64,000 bases of DNA. Source: Protea cynaroides (lineage: Eukaryota; Streptophyta; Magnoliopsida; Proteales; Proteaceae). Both the position numbers and the translations under genes were made by a program. The DNA lies in the NCBI GenBank assembly GCA_028583415.1, contig CM053270.1, forward strand, positions 6,022,342-6,086,341, given 5' to 3'. Shown here one piece after another: positions 1 through 10,739 of the stretch; position 1 is the stretch's first letter; each line of letters begins with the position of its first letter. The notes beneath the pieces were generated by a model. The model was not told the origin of the DNA. It saw only the letters and a list, made by a program, of their open reading frames with translations, and did no database searches.

Positions 1-478
1 CCCTTAGTGTTCGGGAAGTTCATATTTTGGGGAGGGTCGCACCCAGGGTCGATCATGACTCCAACCCTACCTCCGACCCTCAATTAACAGAATGGTTTTT
101 AAATTCGGAATTAATTCTAATTAAATTCTATCGACTTTGTTAGGTCTTCTAGCAATATAATAACGTTATAAAGGTGATTCCAAAGCTTGGAAGAGTATCT
201 ATTAGCAAGCTAAGGTGAGGAAACAGAACTCTAAACTAATTGGTTAATAACAAACTGTTTTCCTTTTCTTGAGTCCAATGCCATGCTTGATTCTATGCGA
301 ATATGTTTGTAATGTGCATACAACATGTCATTCAATATTTTTATTATTTGTTCATGCATATTACTTTATTGTTTATAACATGATGATGATGATGATGATA
401 GGAATAGGCATGTGATTGTATGTGTGTGGTTGGTGTACTTGATGCGAGCGAGTATCAGGGGAGGTGTGATGAGAACGT

Positions 479-915
479 CAATAAACGTTAACCTTTGGCG
501 GGTCCCAGTACTTTAGCTCTATCTTTAACTCAAGTCTTGTGCATTAGCATCGTCGTATCGTCATTACTTTAGCAGAACTATTATGTCGTAGAGTATCAGG
601 GGAGGTGGTCTCGGTCCTTGTAGTCTCTGACTCTACTGGGGGGCCTTAGCTCTATCTCTATGGACATTCTGAGAGATGCTGGGGTGAGGCCTTGGATACA
701 CTGTTTGGCATTAGGATTAGTTAGTTGCGAGCCCAGTTTGCAAGCCCTCGCCAGCAGGGGCTTACGTGTTGGTATGGCACTATACAGCAATAAACGTTAA
801 CTTTTGTTGTATAATGTTCATGATTAGGGTGGATGGAGACGACAATAAACGTTAACCTTTGGGCGGACTTCAACACCCTGTGTATAGAGGCGGAGTCAAT
901 AAACGTTAACCTTTG
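479..915 (+). repeat. Four copies of a 19-bp motif inside one LTR
   Basis: The motif CAATAAACGTTAACCTTTG starts at 479, 788 (one mismatch), 843 and 897. I did not see it in the other LTR copies of the family; at the last site the flanking sequence resumes the normal LTR text on either side, so it looks inserted. The last three copies are spaced 55 and 54 bp. Confidence 0.7.
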
Positions 916-990
916 ATCACCCAACCTTTCTATTGTACATTGCAAACTTTAAACCAGACCAAAGATATGAATTGACTGCATGCATATGTA

Positions 991-1194
991 TTGTTGCATT
1001 GTTTTATTTTCTCACTGAGCCATGATGTGTGCTCACCCCCTCGACGTCGAATATTTTTAATTGATGATGCAGGTTTCCCAGTTGAAGATTATATGAATGC
1101 ACCAGCGTACGAAAACGTAGCAGCAATGGAGGTTGAAGCTGAAGTGGATACACATGACTCCTCTTGCGAGTGCAACTCATGTGTATTCGATTAG
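991..1194 (+). CDS. LTR-encoded small ORF, copy 1 (67 aa, Cys-rich C-terminus)
   Basis: A 67-codon frame starts at ATG 991 and stops at TAG 1192-1194. Residues near 10-16 read SHDVCSP; the middle holds VEDYMNAPAY and VAAMEV; the tail reads SCECNSCVFD. The copy at 48931 (minus) has exactly the same length and start. Compared by eye with the copy at 54043, about 32 of 41 codons differ and about 17 of those changes are synonymous, more than neutral drift should give. It lies near the 3' end of the LTR, on the retroelement's sense strand. I do not recognise the family. It could be a micropeptide or the last exon of a longer spliced product. No host function is assigned. Confidence 0.45.
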   Translation: MLHCFIFSLSHDVCSPPRRRIFLIDDAGFPVEDYMNAPAYENVAAMEVEAEVDTHDSSCECNSCVFD

Positions 1195-1481
1195 ATATTT
1201 TTCTTAGGTTTCTTTACTTGGATTTATTATGGACATGTATTTGATATTTATTTATGTCTCAGTTGATGCAGAATAATTTTCTATTTAAATATTAATATCA
1301 CAGTAGATTCTCAGTTCATTTTATTATAAGACTTCCGCTATTGTGTATTTACTCTGATTATGATTATGGATGTATGGGGTTCAGATAACACGGATATAGC
1401 CTACTCGAGATCCTGATTGAACCGTTGGTTTGTTAGCGGTTCATCACACCATTCTGAATAGTACGAAATTGGGGTGTGACA

Positions 1482-2470
1482 AAGTTAGTGGCCATTGAGC
1501 GAGGAGTGCTCCTTCATACGTACAGAGCTGCTCATGGCATGTAGTTGTGGCATGTGGTACACACGTGTCAATGATTAAAATAATCTAGGTGACTATCCAT
1601 GTCATTGCTGAATTGGACCATGTGTTGTCTCTGGATAGAGCCACTTGTCATCATATCATTGGTAGGTGAAATATTGTATTAACACCACCCAAGATGGTAA
1701 GGGTTGAACATCATCATCAATACCAATAAAGAAAACCTCGGATAAATTTGACGAGTAGGGAAAATTGAGGCTGTCAGGACTCACCCATCTGGTCAAACTC
1801 TGCTGGTGGACCATGTTGCCAGATAGACAAATGGTGGTCTGATTATAAACCCAAACTGGTGGGACCCCCAGAGTCAATTTGAAGGATATTTAAATTGAAT
1901 CCTTCGTACCCTAGGGTGGGGCCCACCCGAATGGTGGTGTAACTACACTCATTCAACGTGAGAAATGAGATGCAGACTTAGATTGCTGGACAAAGAATGT
2001 AAGACTATAAGACCATAGTTAATTTCTTCTATATTTAAAAGTCCAAACTCCAAACCATTAAGGACTCCTTATCTGTGCAACTCTAGCTAAGGACGAAACT
2101 AAAAAGATATTGAGTTGAGTCTTATCTTCCTTTTAAATAATGTAACCATGAACAAATCCATCCACAAATCATGATTGTGAGTGTCCAAAAAAATCCATCT
2201 ACAAATCATGCTTATAACAGTCCACAATATCTTATATTCTTTATTCCTTATAAATATGTCTCTACAACTTCTCTTGAGTTCTTAACTTCTATTTGGCTAT
2301 TCATAATTCATCAACATATACAACAAATACAAGAGACACAAAATATGATTAAATAAAAACAATAGATGGCAACCACAGTTGAATAGAGCATGACAATTGT
2401 AGTTACAATACATCGGATATCATTAGGTTTGGATTTTTTTTGTAAGTATTTTGGTAGCATTTAAACAATC
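1482..2470. other. Intergenic stretch with no recognised feature
   Basis: AT-rich DNA with stops in all frames. No transposon ends or coding signature could be recognised. Confidence 0.5.
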
Positions 2471-3082
2471 TCAAAATAATTTGTTATTATTGCAAGAAGG
2501 AAGGTTATATAAAGAGGAATTGTCCAAAGCGAGAGGAGGTTAGAAAAGAAAAGGATGAAAAGGAAAATGAAGAAAAATCATCTATTGCTGCTGTCATGGA
2601 AGAATAAAGTGATGGAGATGTCCATCTCACTACTTTATCATATACGGATATTTCAAATTGCACTTTAGATTCGGGTTATTCTTTTCATATGTGTTCAGTT
2701 AGAGAACAGTTTGCTACATATCATGAATGTGATAAGGGTACGATCAGAATGGCAAATGATGCTGAAAGCAAGGTTGTCGGGATTGGGATTGTACAGATTC
2801 GCATATTTGATGGGATTGTGTAAACTGTAACTGGGGTTAGACATATGTCAAATCTAAGGAAGAATCTGATTTCATCAGAAACACTGGATTCGAGAGGCTA
2901 TAGGTGTTCATCTGAAAGTGGAGTTCTCCAGGTCTCCAAAGGGCCCATAGTTGTGATGCAGGGACAGATGATTGGGGATCTATACAGACTTGTAGGGAGT
3001 GTTGAAACAAATAATGCTTCTGTTAGAACTTAGGCAAGGGGTATAGATGGAAAACAAAGATTGCAGGAAGTTCAAGTTGTGA
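2471..3082 (+). pseudogene. Copia gag-protease relic (5' segment)
   Basis: A decayed Ty1-Copia polyprotein. A zinc knuckle of the CX2CX4HX4C type is recognisable around 2480-2525, with the His replaced by Tyr (GYIKRNC). The aspartic protease active site appears as LDSGYSFHMC near 2666-2697, and protease/pre-integrase text follows (VTGVRH, LRKNLIS, GVLQVSKG). In-frame stops occur, for example near 2606 and 2821. The frame runs into the LINE insertion at 3083 and Copia-like text resumes at 3988. Integrase and reverse transcriptase are not seen. Non-functional. Confidence 0.75.
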
Positions 3083-3975
3083 CACTCAAACTGCTATCAT
3101 GAATCCTTGTGCTGCCAGCTCGCCCTCCTCTGATATCTCTCTTTAGTCTGAAACTACAAGTAATGTTGCCTATCACTTTCCTCTTGCCAACTCCCCTCCA
3201 GCTGGCAGCCCTTCTGATCGAGGGGATCTCCCTTCAGCCAGGTGGTCGTGCCTTGGTGAGCTATTTGCATAAGGGTAAGGTTGGCGAATTCATACCCGAC
3301 ATGCAATCCCATGGAAAAAGCACTTTGAGTACCCGAGGAAGTTATTCAGCAGGGCTTTAAGGTGCTCTAATCCCATCTCATCAAGTCGGTCTCTCGGGGA
3401 TGAGCTATCACATAGCTTCGGATTATGGCATGTCCCCCTCTAATGATGGTTTTAACTTTGGTCCAACAAGTGATGGGCTATCCCCTCCTTCTATTGATCC
3501 TATTCCTCAGGCATTTAAGCCAGCTCCTGGTCACTCAGACAATGAGGATTATACTTGTGAAGACAGTTGGCATGCAACTCCCAAAGTTGTTAAGTGTCCC
3601 TCTCAAGCATTGGAAGAAGACAATGAAGACCCTTGGTATGCTGGTCTGGCTAGCTCGTAAGGCCCATTGGGTATGATCGGGTTGTGTTGGTCTTTTTTGT
3701 GGTTTTTTCTTCTTTGTTTATTTTGGGTTTCTAGTGCCTTGGTTAATGTGCGGCCAGGTGTTTTGGGTTGTTGGTCTCGTAGTACTTTAGCTAGGGTTCC
3801 TGGGTCGGGTAATCTTGTCCCTAGTTTTCATTGGGGCTCCCTTCTTCAGGGGTTTCTCCCTGCTGGTGGCTATTGACCCGGTTGTTTGGTCTTGTGTCTT
3901 ATGGCCCCCGTCTTAGGTGTGCTTGTTGTGTTCTCTCTCCCAAGGTTAATTAATATGTACTTACCCAAAAAAAAA
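3083..3975 (+). mobile_element. 5'-truncated LINE (L1-type) with poly-A tail
   Basis: An insertion of about 890 bp ends in CTTACCC followed by nine A. It is flanked by a near-perfect 12-bp target duplication: TTCAAGTTGTGA at 3071-3082 and TTCAAGTTATGA at 3976-3987. The poly-A, the variable-length TSD and the absence of terminal repeats fit target-primed insertion of a LINE. The ORFs inside show no recognisable reverse transcriptase, so this is only the 3' end of an element. It interrupts the Copia relic. Confidence 0.7.
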
Positions 3976-3987
3976 TTCAAGTTATGA

Positions 3988-4104
3988 ACAAGTGTAAATC
4001 TGGGAAGAAACAAGTCTCTTTTGCTTCGGATTTTGTGAGTGCAAGTGATCTCTCTAATGATGCTGCAGCAGTGGGAGAGGTGGAGTCATATCACATCGTG
4101 TAGT
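3988..4104 (+). pseudogene. Copia relic, segment after the LINE
   Basis: Open text (KCKSGKKQVSFASDFVSA...) continues the Copia relic once the LINE and one TSD copy are removed, and stops at TAG near 4102. Assignment to Copia rests mainly on continuity; it matches no strongly diagnostic motif. Confidence 0.4.
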
Positions 4105-4958
4105 GGTGAGTTGTGCAGGACAGTTGGACGAGGTATGGGCTATGCCAGTTTGGGTGTAACGGTTTGACAAAGACAATAGACGAGTTTATAGAATCAACAT
4201 CAACGGGTTCTTCTTCAAGGTAGCTTACAAAATCCAAGCCAAGTGGAGATTTATTGGGTTGTCTTGTATTCTGTGGGTCCACACAATTATTGGGTTGTAT
4301 TTGTATTTGGGTTTGGATCAATTACATGTACAAAGGTTAATTAGTAATTGTGTAGGATTATGGTTTCTAGGGATCCTATATATTGTCTCTATTGGGGAAA
4401 CCCTACTAAGGTCTTAACAAAGGAGAACACTTTGTCACGAGAAGAAAGGTGTAGAGCTTTCTTACTTTGGAACCCTTCCTTAAATTTTTTGCCCAAACAA
4501 TGTCATACTAGCTCTGTTTTTCTGTCTCTATCGGAAAAGATTTCATGCCGATTTTTACTGTAAAACCACTTGTAACAATTCCTTCCCAAAGCAATTGATT
4601 AGCATTTCCTGTGATGAGAGGAATCTTTTTTGCCATAACAAGCCATTGATGTATAACAGAATTAGTTACCCTTGAGAAAGCCTACTTCCCGTTATTAATA
4701 AAATTTGAAACTTTAGCCATGATTATCGAAAAAAGTTTCCTCTAAACCATATTTTTCCATCAGAGAAAAATCCCCTAACCATCTTTCCCTCCAGAAGTTG
4801 ATTTACTGTCTATTACCAATCACCATTGGCTATGAGATAAAACCTAATTCCAAGAGCCTTTGATGCTAAGCCAAGCAGTAGACTCAGGGACTCCCTTTCT
4901 GAAGCTTCCATCAATCTGGTTTTAGAGCTGTCTGGGCATCAAAACTTGATCCTCTAGG

Positions 4959-4995
4959 TTTACCCCAAAAAAAAAAAAAAAAAAAAAAAAAAACC
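4959..4995 (+). mobile_element. Minimal LINE tail insertion (TTTACCCC + poly-A)
   Basis: TTTACCCC followed by about 27 A lies between two exact copies of CTTGATCCTCTAGG (4945-4958 and 4996-5009). The 3' signature TTACCC-A(n) matches the longer LINE at 3083-3975, so this is best read as a 5' truncation that left only the last few bases. Confidence 0.65.
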
Positions 4996-5050
4996 CTTGA
5001 TCCTCTAGGCCTTCACGTGTCATCTCATACTAAAGAAGTTTTTAACTGCT

Positions 5051-5055
<5 letters not shown>

Positions 5056-5089
<34 letters not shown>

Positions 5090-5098
5090 AATGATTTA
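5056..5098. repeat. (GA)n microsatellite
   Basis: Uninterrupted GA dinucleotides of about 43 bp. Confidence 0.95.
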
Positions 5099-5358
5099 TT
5101 TTGATCAATGTAACATCCTGAAAAAGAATCTCACTAGCTTCTGCGAAGGAATGAGATGCTTTAGAAATTCATTCGGCAAGCTTCAACAAGAAGACGAAAT
5201 GGGCAGTAAATTCTTTGTTGGAACCTTAATGGTTTAAAAGATTTTAATATATTATTTAACCATTTTAATTGTGTCAGAGACGTTTGTCTCTTGTTGGTAA
5301 AAGCAAGAAAGAGCGAGAATATATGAACTTATCTTGTTGACGTTATATCTCCACTTCT

Positions 5359-5367
5359 TCTACCCCC

Positions 5368-5411
<44 letters not shown>
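5359..5411 (+). mobile_element. Minimal LINE tail insertion (TCTACCCCC + poly-A + TA)
   Basis: TCTACCCCC, poly-A and a (TA)n run lie between two copies of TATATCTCCACTTCT (5344-5358 and 5412-5426). This has the same architecture and terminal signature as the insertion at 4959. The TA run blurs the exact right edge. Confidence 0.6.
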
Positions 5412-5419
<8 letters not shown>

Positions 5420-5635
5420 CACTTCTAATGAGACTTGAACCGAACCAATATTCCAATGTACATAGATATTGCTGCAAGGTAAGGTTGAGTCGTGCCATTA
5501 AAAGCATTCTCCTTAACTTACTAAAATGTCCCTTATTAGTGCACATTGGGTTTTTTGTATTTCAACCTTCAAAATAAAACAACCCTCTATAGAAAACTAA
5601 AAAAATGTAGCATTCATTCTCAGGTTTACATACAA

Positions 5636-6178
5636 AAGGCTATACTCAATAGATAAAAATCAATGCCAATAATGGTGTGACTAACACTGTTCTCTATATT
5701 CAAAAAGATTAAATTTATCTCTATTTATAAAAGAAGAGACAACCTTTCAAAAAACATTGCCCAAACACCATGTCTTTACCATAAGACATGTTTGTTGACC
5801 ATTTAAACATGTCATCAATAGTCACAACTATTAATCATTTAGGTGTCTATTAGGAAGAGACAAACCTATCAAACCACCATCTCTAAAATAGTAAATTAAT
5901 ATTTTAAATCTCATAAAATTCAAACCATTAAAATTCCAACACTTCCTAATACGCACTTAAGTGACCAGCGGGTGACTGTTGGTGGCATGTTTGAATGGTC
6001 AACAAACATGTCTTATAGAAGAGACATGATTTTGGGCATTTCTTTTTTGGAAAAACCTTTGGTGGTCTCTCTTCTTCTCCTATAAATAGAGAAGAGGTTT
6101 TAACCCATTTGTCTAACAATGTTTCGCTATCCCACCATTCACTACTAGTTTTGATTTTTACCTATTGAGCACAGCCTT
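5636..6178. mobile_element. Foldback MITE with long terminal inverted repeats
   Basis: The left arm begins AAGGCTATACTCAATAG and the right arm ends with its complement, CTATTGAGCACAGCCTT. The inverted similarity continues inward for about 200 bp, including ACATGTTTGTTGACCATT on the left and AATGGTCAACAAACATGT on the right. There is no coding capacity. No clear target duplication was found, so the superfamily is open. Confidence 0.7.
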
Positions 6179-6961
6179 CGGTATCTTTAGTTGGCCTAGC
6201 ATACGACTGTAACACTACTTAGTTTGCCTCTTCTTTGGAGGTTGTTTCATCTTGAGGGTTGATTGGCAAGACAAATTCGGTTGCACCAAATAGGGGGAAT
6301 CCACAAACCCGGTTGCACCAAATAATGAGCCTTGACAAACCCGGATGCTACATCGTGGTACTACTTTTGACTAACATTCTACAAGAAGAAAATCTGAGCT
6401 AGAACTTTCAGCTAGAGGACTGCCAATATAAAGATGGCTTTGTGTGGTTGTAACCGACCAGACATCTTCACCGGGTGTTTATGCCATTAGATCTTAACAT
6501 CCCATCTCCTTAAATACCAAACCTACCCCTATTGGATGCAAGGAAGGATGCCAAGGTGACATTCAGACTGACTAAAGATGTATGGAAGGTCACATTCAAC
6601 GCATATAAAATGTTTTGCAAAATAAAGAAACAAATTATAACAAAGAAACCAAAATTGCTTACCCACAGAGCCCATGAAAGAGAAAGCACTCACCTATTTC
6701 TTGAAGTCCAGCATTTGTAAATCCTCTGAAATGGAAATGTTGTATTTACTGGATCTTAGACCAATGGCTATTGAATGATCATAAGTTCAGATTTCCACCA
6801 ACTCCAGTTTATGCCCTACTCTTGGTCTACAAAAGCAAATCTGTATTAAGAGACGTTGTCTGTCTCGATAAACAAAAAACAATGCCTTAGCTAAGACATT
6901 CCAAAATCTCAATAAAAATAAGGGGAAAGGAATAATAGAGAAGCAACTCGGTGCTCCTCTT
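6179..6961. other. Downstream flank and 3' UTR of the LPD gene
   Basis: No gene-like ORF. The part next to 6961 must include the 3' UTR of LPD (minus strand). I could not place a poly-A site with confidence. Confidence 0.5.
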
Positions 6962-8212
6962 CTACATGTGAATAGGCTTATCATAAGTCGCCATGCAAGC
7001 TTCCTTCAAGGCCTCGCTCATTGTTGGATGAGCGTGGCATGTTCGTGCAATGTCCTCACTTGATGCCCCATAATGCAAGGCAAGAACTGCCTCATGGATA
7101 AGCTCTCCAGCATTGGGTGACATGATGTGAACCCCCAATATCTTGTCCGTCTCCTTCTCTGCAAGTACCTTTACCAGCCCTTCAGCATCATCAATTGCCT
7201 TGGCCCTGCTATTTGCAAGGAAAGGGAACTTGCCCACACGGTACTCGACCCCAAGTGTCTTCACCTGCTCCTCAGTCTTTCCAACAGATGCCACCTCTGG
7301 GTGTGTGTACACCACCCCAGGTACCAAATCATAGTCCACATGGCCTTCCTTACCTGCTATGAACTCAACACATGCTACCCCATCCTCTTCTGCCTTGTGG
7401 GCAAGCATGGGCCCTGGAATAACATCCCCAATGGCAAATACACCTGGAACACTAGTGGTAAACCTCTCATCGACTGTTATTCGGCCTATCTTATCAGTAG
7501 TGACACCAATCTTGTCCAGCCCAAGCCCAGCTGTGAATGGAACTCTACCAGCAGAAACAAGAACAATATCAGCTTCAAGAGAACTCTGCTCCCCACCAGC
7601 CGCTGGTTCAAGGGTCAGCTTCACACCTTCCCCAGAAGTGTCAACCCCAACAACCTTGGTCTTAAGCATGAACTTCATTCCTTGCTTCTCAAGGGCACGT
7701 TGGAATTGTTTTCTGACTTCACCATCCATGGTCGGGACAATGTCTGGACCAAATTCAACAACAGTGACTTCGGACCCAAGCCGACCCCAAACTGAGCCCA
7801 TCTCTAGGCCAATGTAGCCTGCTCCAACGACAACGAGTTTCTTCGGTACCTCAGACAAATATAGAGCTCCAGTGGATGATACAATCTTCTTCTCATCAAT
7901 GGTGACGCCTGGGAGGGACTTGACATCAGAGCCGGTTGCAATTATGATATTCTTGCCTTTGACAATGGTACTCCCACCATCAAGGGTGTCAACAGAGACT
8001 TCAGAAGCGGATACGAACTTTCCATAGCCTTTGACATAGTTTACCTTATTTTTTTTAAAGAGCCCTTCAATACCCCGTGTCAGATTACTAACAGCTTTAT
8101 CTTTTTGGGCCATCATGGCAGGCAGATCAACCTCAACAGAAGAGAATTTCACACCATGGCTGGGCAACGCGTGCTTAGCTTCATGGAACATGTGAGAAGA
8201 ATGAAGAAGTGC
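6962..8212 (-). CDS. LPD1: Mitochondrial dihydrolipoamide dehydrogenase (E3), exon 2
   Basis: The last exon encodes residues 94-509 and the stop. E3 reoxidises dihydrolipoamide of the pyruvate, 2-oxoglutarate and branched-chain dehydrogenase complexes and of glycine cleavage, passing electrons through a disulphide and FAD to NAD+ in the mitochondrial matrix. Visible here are the central FAD/NAD domain with the NAD-binding fingerprint VVGAGYIGLEMGSVWGRLG, the second FAD contact (FAIGDVIPGPMLAHKAEEDG), and the dimerisation domain with the catalytic pair in HAHPTMSE (His488, Glu493 of 509), ending PIHM. The exon starts at GCA 8212 just after an acceptor reading TTTGGTCAG; seven codons precede the first Met. 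The frame joins exon 1 in phase 0. No stops or frameshifts are present, so the gene looks functional. Length fits plant mitochondrial LPD (about 507 aa). Confidence 0.97.
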   Translation of the reverse strand, partial: ALLHSSHMFHEAKHALPSHGVKFSSVEVDLPAMMAQKDKAVSNLTRGIEGLFKKNKVNYVKGYGKFVSASEVSVDTLDGGSTIVKGKNIIIATGSDVKSLPGVTIDEKKIVSSTGALYLSEVPKKLVVVGAGYIGLEMGSVWGRLGSEVTVVEFGPDIVPTMDGEVRKQFQRALEKQGMKFMLKTKVVGVDTSGEGVKLTLEPAAGGEQSSLEADIVLVSAGRVPFTAGLGLDKIGVTTDKIGRITVDERFTTSVPGVFAIGDVIPGPMLAHKAEEDGVACVEFIAGKEGHVDYDLVPGVVYTHPEVASVGKTEEQVKTLGVEYRVGKFPFLANSRAKAIDDAEGLVKVLAEKETDKILGVHIMSPNAGELIHEAVLALHYGASSEDIARTCHAHPTMSEALKEACMATYDKPIHM

Positions 8213-8884
8213 CTGACCAAAGGAGGAGGGAGATAAACATATGAATAAGTAACTAATTCAATAGAAGGCAGCCCAAGAAAAGCTCTACCATGAAAAATGT
8301 GGTAGAGGGGAGAAAGGCTAAGTTGCATTCTTTGCCTATATAACCAACTTAATTCCAAAAGAATAAAGAATCAATAACAAAAATACATAAATAAGTAAAT
8401 AAAACTCTTCTTGCTATCTTTCTGTAACATCATATCACAGACTAATTCTATGGCATTTAGACAGAAATTATTCCCTGTAAAATTAAGGAGGGAAAAATAG
8501 GCACTATTTCATTCAGCCATGGTTTAAGATATGATTAATGAACCATAATACCTCTTTACTGAAAAAAAATAAATGAAGATTACAGCAACATCTACTAGCA
8601 TTCATCCTTTATTTGTATCTGCCCTCATTTTGATATTCAGATAAAGAAATGAAGAAAACAATGCCTTGATCAAAGGAAACATAAGATACTGGGTGGCCTA
8701 GAATTTACCCATCTCAATTTGATAAGTCACAGCAAGCAAGCCTCTGCAGCTAGCATGTGTATATAACTCAAAAGTCATGAATTGTAAGAAAACCAAGAAT
8801 GTAACTTTTCTTCTCTGGATCATTTGAAGGTAATCGCAACATTCACCTTCAACCACAATGACATTTTAATAAATGGCAGACTTA

Positions 8885-9293
8885 GTCTAGTTGAGATGAG
8901 GATGTTGAAAAGGATGTGGGCCAAAACTAGGAAGGATTAGGTAAGGAATGATCGTAATAGTGCTGATTTGGAAGTAGTGTCGATACATGATAAGCTACGA
9001 AAAAGTCATTTGAGATGATATGACCATGTTCAACGGAGGCCGTTAGATGTTCTAGTATGGAGGAGTGATTTGATTACTGGAGGAGTGATTTGATTTAGGT
9101 GGAAGGATCTAAAAAGCTAAGGGCAGACCTAAGATGACTCTAGGGGAGGTGGTGAGGAAAGACATGCATAGCTTAGACCTTGTTTCCAGTATAACATCAA
9201 ACAGAGCTGATTGGAGGCTAAGAATCCATATAACTGACCCCATTTACTTGAGATAAGACTTTGTTGTTGTTGTTGTTGTTGTTGTTATTGTTA
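8885..9293 (+). pseudogene. RTE-type LINE, 3' end relic
   Basis: Decayed frames resemble the C-terminus of plant RTE non-LTR reverse transcriptases: KLRKSHLR.YDHVQRRPLD, a later RGGGEERHA stretch and the final ITDP-like end, with several stops and a short duplication near 9062-9093 (GGAGGAGTGATTTGATT). The relic ends in a (TTG)n tract at 9261-9290, the usual 3' terminus of RTE elements. The 5' part is missing. Confidence 0.6.
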
Positions 9294-10169
9294 TGGACTT
9301 TGACAACATACCTTAGTAATTCAAGGATATGTTGCCTGATGCATTGTGATTTCATTTTGCCCACTTTATAGAGGTACTGATGGCAGAATGCATTTATTAA
9401 TTGAAGGGAGTAGAAATATTGATGTGACATTGTTATAGTAATTATACGTAAGATGCATCTTGACTCTTTGACGAAACATAAAGATGTTATTTTCCTAAAC
9501 AGGAGGTGTAGATACTCTCTCTGCAACATGAATTTATGACAATGTTATAGTAAATGTATGAAAGATGCATCTCGATTTTCTGAATGAACATAAGAATGTA
9601 ATTTTCCGAAGCAAGAGATATTATCAAACCTGGTAGAAAAAAGGAGATACTATTAATTCTTCTACCACACGAAGACGGTCTTCCTTCCCATTCCTGGCTG
9701 TTCCAAATTCTTTGTCCATGTCTCAAATCAGATAATGAGTTTTTGTTAAGTTTACCAATTAGGCCCCTTGCCTTGATTACCACATTCATTTATTGCCCAA
9801 TTTAAAAAGAGTTTAAATAAGTAATAGGAGGGCAATATTGAGAAATGAGAGATTTTTTTAATGCTTGTACATCTAAAGAAAAAAGAAGAAGAATAGAGAG
9901 AGGAGAGGGAGAGTAGAAGGAGATACTGCTTTAAACTTGGGACTCACAACATTGTGTTATGAACTCCCAACTCTACTCAATATATAGAACCAATCACAAC
10001 CCCAAAAGGGTATTAAAGACAAAACAAAGAAAAGAGAGAGCCTTTTAGCACTCTCATGATTAGAACCTAGCATTAAGGACAAAACAAAGAAAAGAGAGCC
10101 TTTTAACACTCTCGAGATTAGTGCTAGTGGGCCTCTCTCTCTTATAATAAAACATAACAACAATCCTCC

Positions 10170-10484
10170 TCAAACTATAACATATATATCAATCATGCCC
10201 AGCTTGTTACAAATATAAGCAATTCTCTCACCTCCTAGAAACTTAGTAAACACATCAACAAGTTGTTCTCCTATACGAACATGGCATGGATAAATAATCC
10301 CTTGTAGAAGCTTCTCACCCATAAAATGACAATTGATATCAATGTGTTTCATTCTCTTATAAAACACAGGATTGGAAATAATGTGAATGGTAACTTGGTT
10401 ATCACACCACAGCTGCATAGAAGATTGGTGCGAAAAACCAAGCTCAGTTAGCAATTGTTTGACCCACATTAACTCACGTGACAT
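10170..10484 (-). pseudogene. Copia A RNase H C-terminal fragment
   Basis: About 104 codons match the end of Copia RNase H: ELMWVKQLLTELGF, LWCDNQVTIHI..NPVF, RMKHIDINCHF and a decayed DVFTKFL. These correspond to the usual LW...LLLELG, CDN.AA..IA.NPVFHERTKHIE and ILTK blocks. The rest of pol is missing. The 5' half is repeated in tandem just upstream (10469-10717, same strand). Confidence 0.8.
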
Positions 10485-10723
10485 GTGTCAACAAATTGTT
10501 CTCCTATACGAACATGGCATGGATAAATAATCCCTTGTAGAAGCTTCTCACCCATAAAATGACAATTGATATCAATGTGTTTCATTCTCTTATAAAACAC
10601 AGGATTGGAAATAATGTGAATGGTAACTTGGTTATCACACCACAGCTGCATAGAAGATTGGTGCGAAAAACCAAGCTCAGTTAGCAATTGTTTGACCCAC
10701 ATTAACTCACGTGACATGTGTCA
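10252..10723. repeat. 233-bp tandem duplication within Copia RNase H
   Basis: Two nearly identical copies at a 233-bp offset: CTCCTATACGAACATGG begins at 10268 and again at 10501, and both copies end in CACGTGACATGTGT. High identity implies a recent local duplication or slippage event. Confidence 0.9.
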
Positions 10724-10739
10724 TAGCACGATATTAAAA

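Larger units (their letters stand above)
1..1481 (+). mobile_element. Tekay-type Gypsy LTR, 3' part (cut by window start)
   Basis: This is the downstream part of a long LTR of the same family as those at 30615, 48653, 52152 and 57021. It ends in GGGGTGTGACA at 1481, the terminal sequence shared by the family. It carries the family's repeated module AGCTCTATCTCTAT (about 647), the block GCAAGCCCTCGCCAGCAGGGGC, and the small Cys-tailed reading frame. The 5' end lies before the window, and no primer-binding site is visible after 1481, so I cannot tell a solo LTR from part of a full element. Confidence 0.8.
4105..5635. other. Intergenic DNA with two LINE tails and microsatellites
   Basis: No coding signature. 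It contains the two minute LINE-tail insertions listed separately, a (GA)n run at about 5056-5098, and a poly-A/(TA)n tract at 5368-5415. Confidence 0.5.

Noticed and set aside
7127..7817. Long plus-strand ORFs (222 and 152 codons) over LPD exon 2
   Set aside because: They are antisense shadows of the conserved E3 coding sequence and have no family features of their own.
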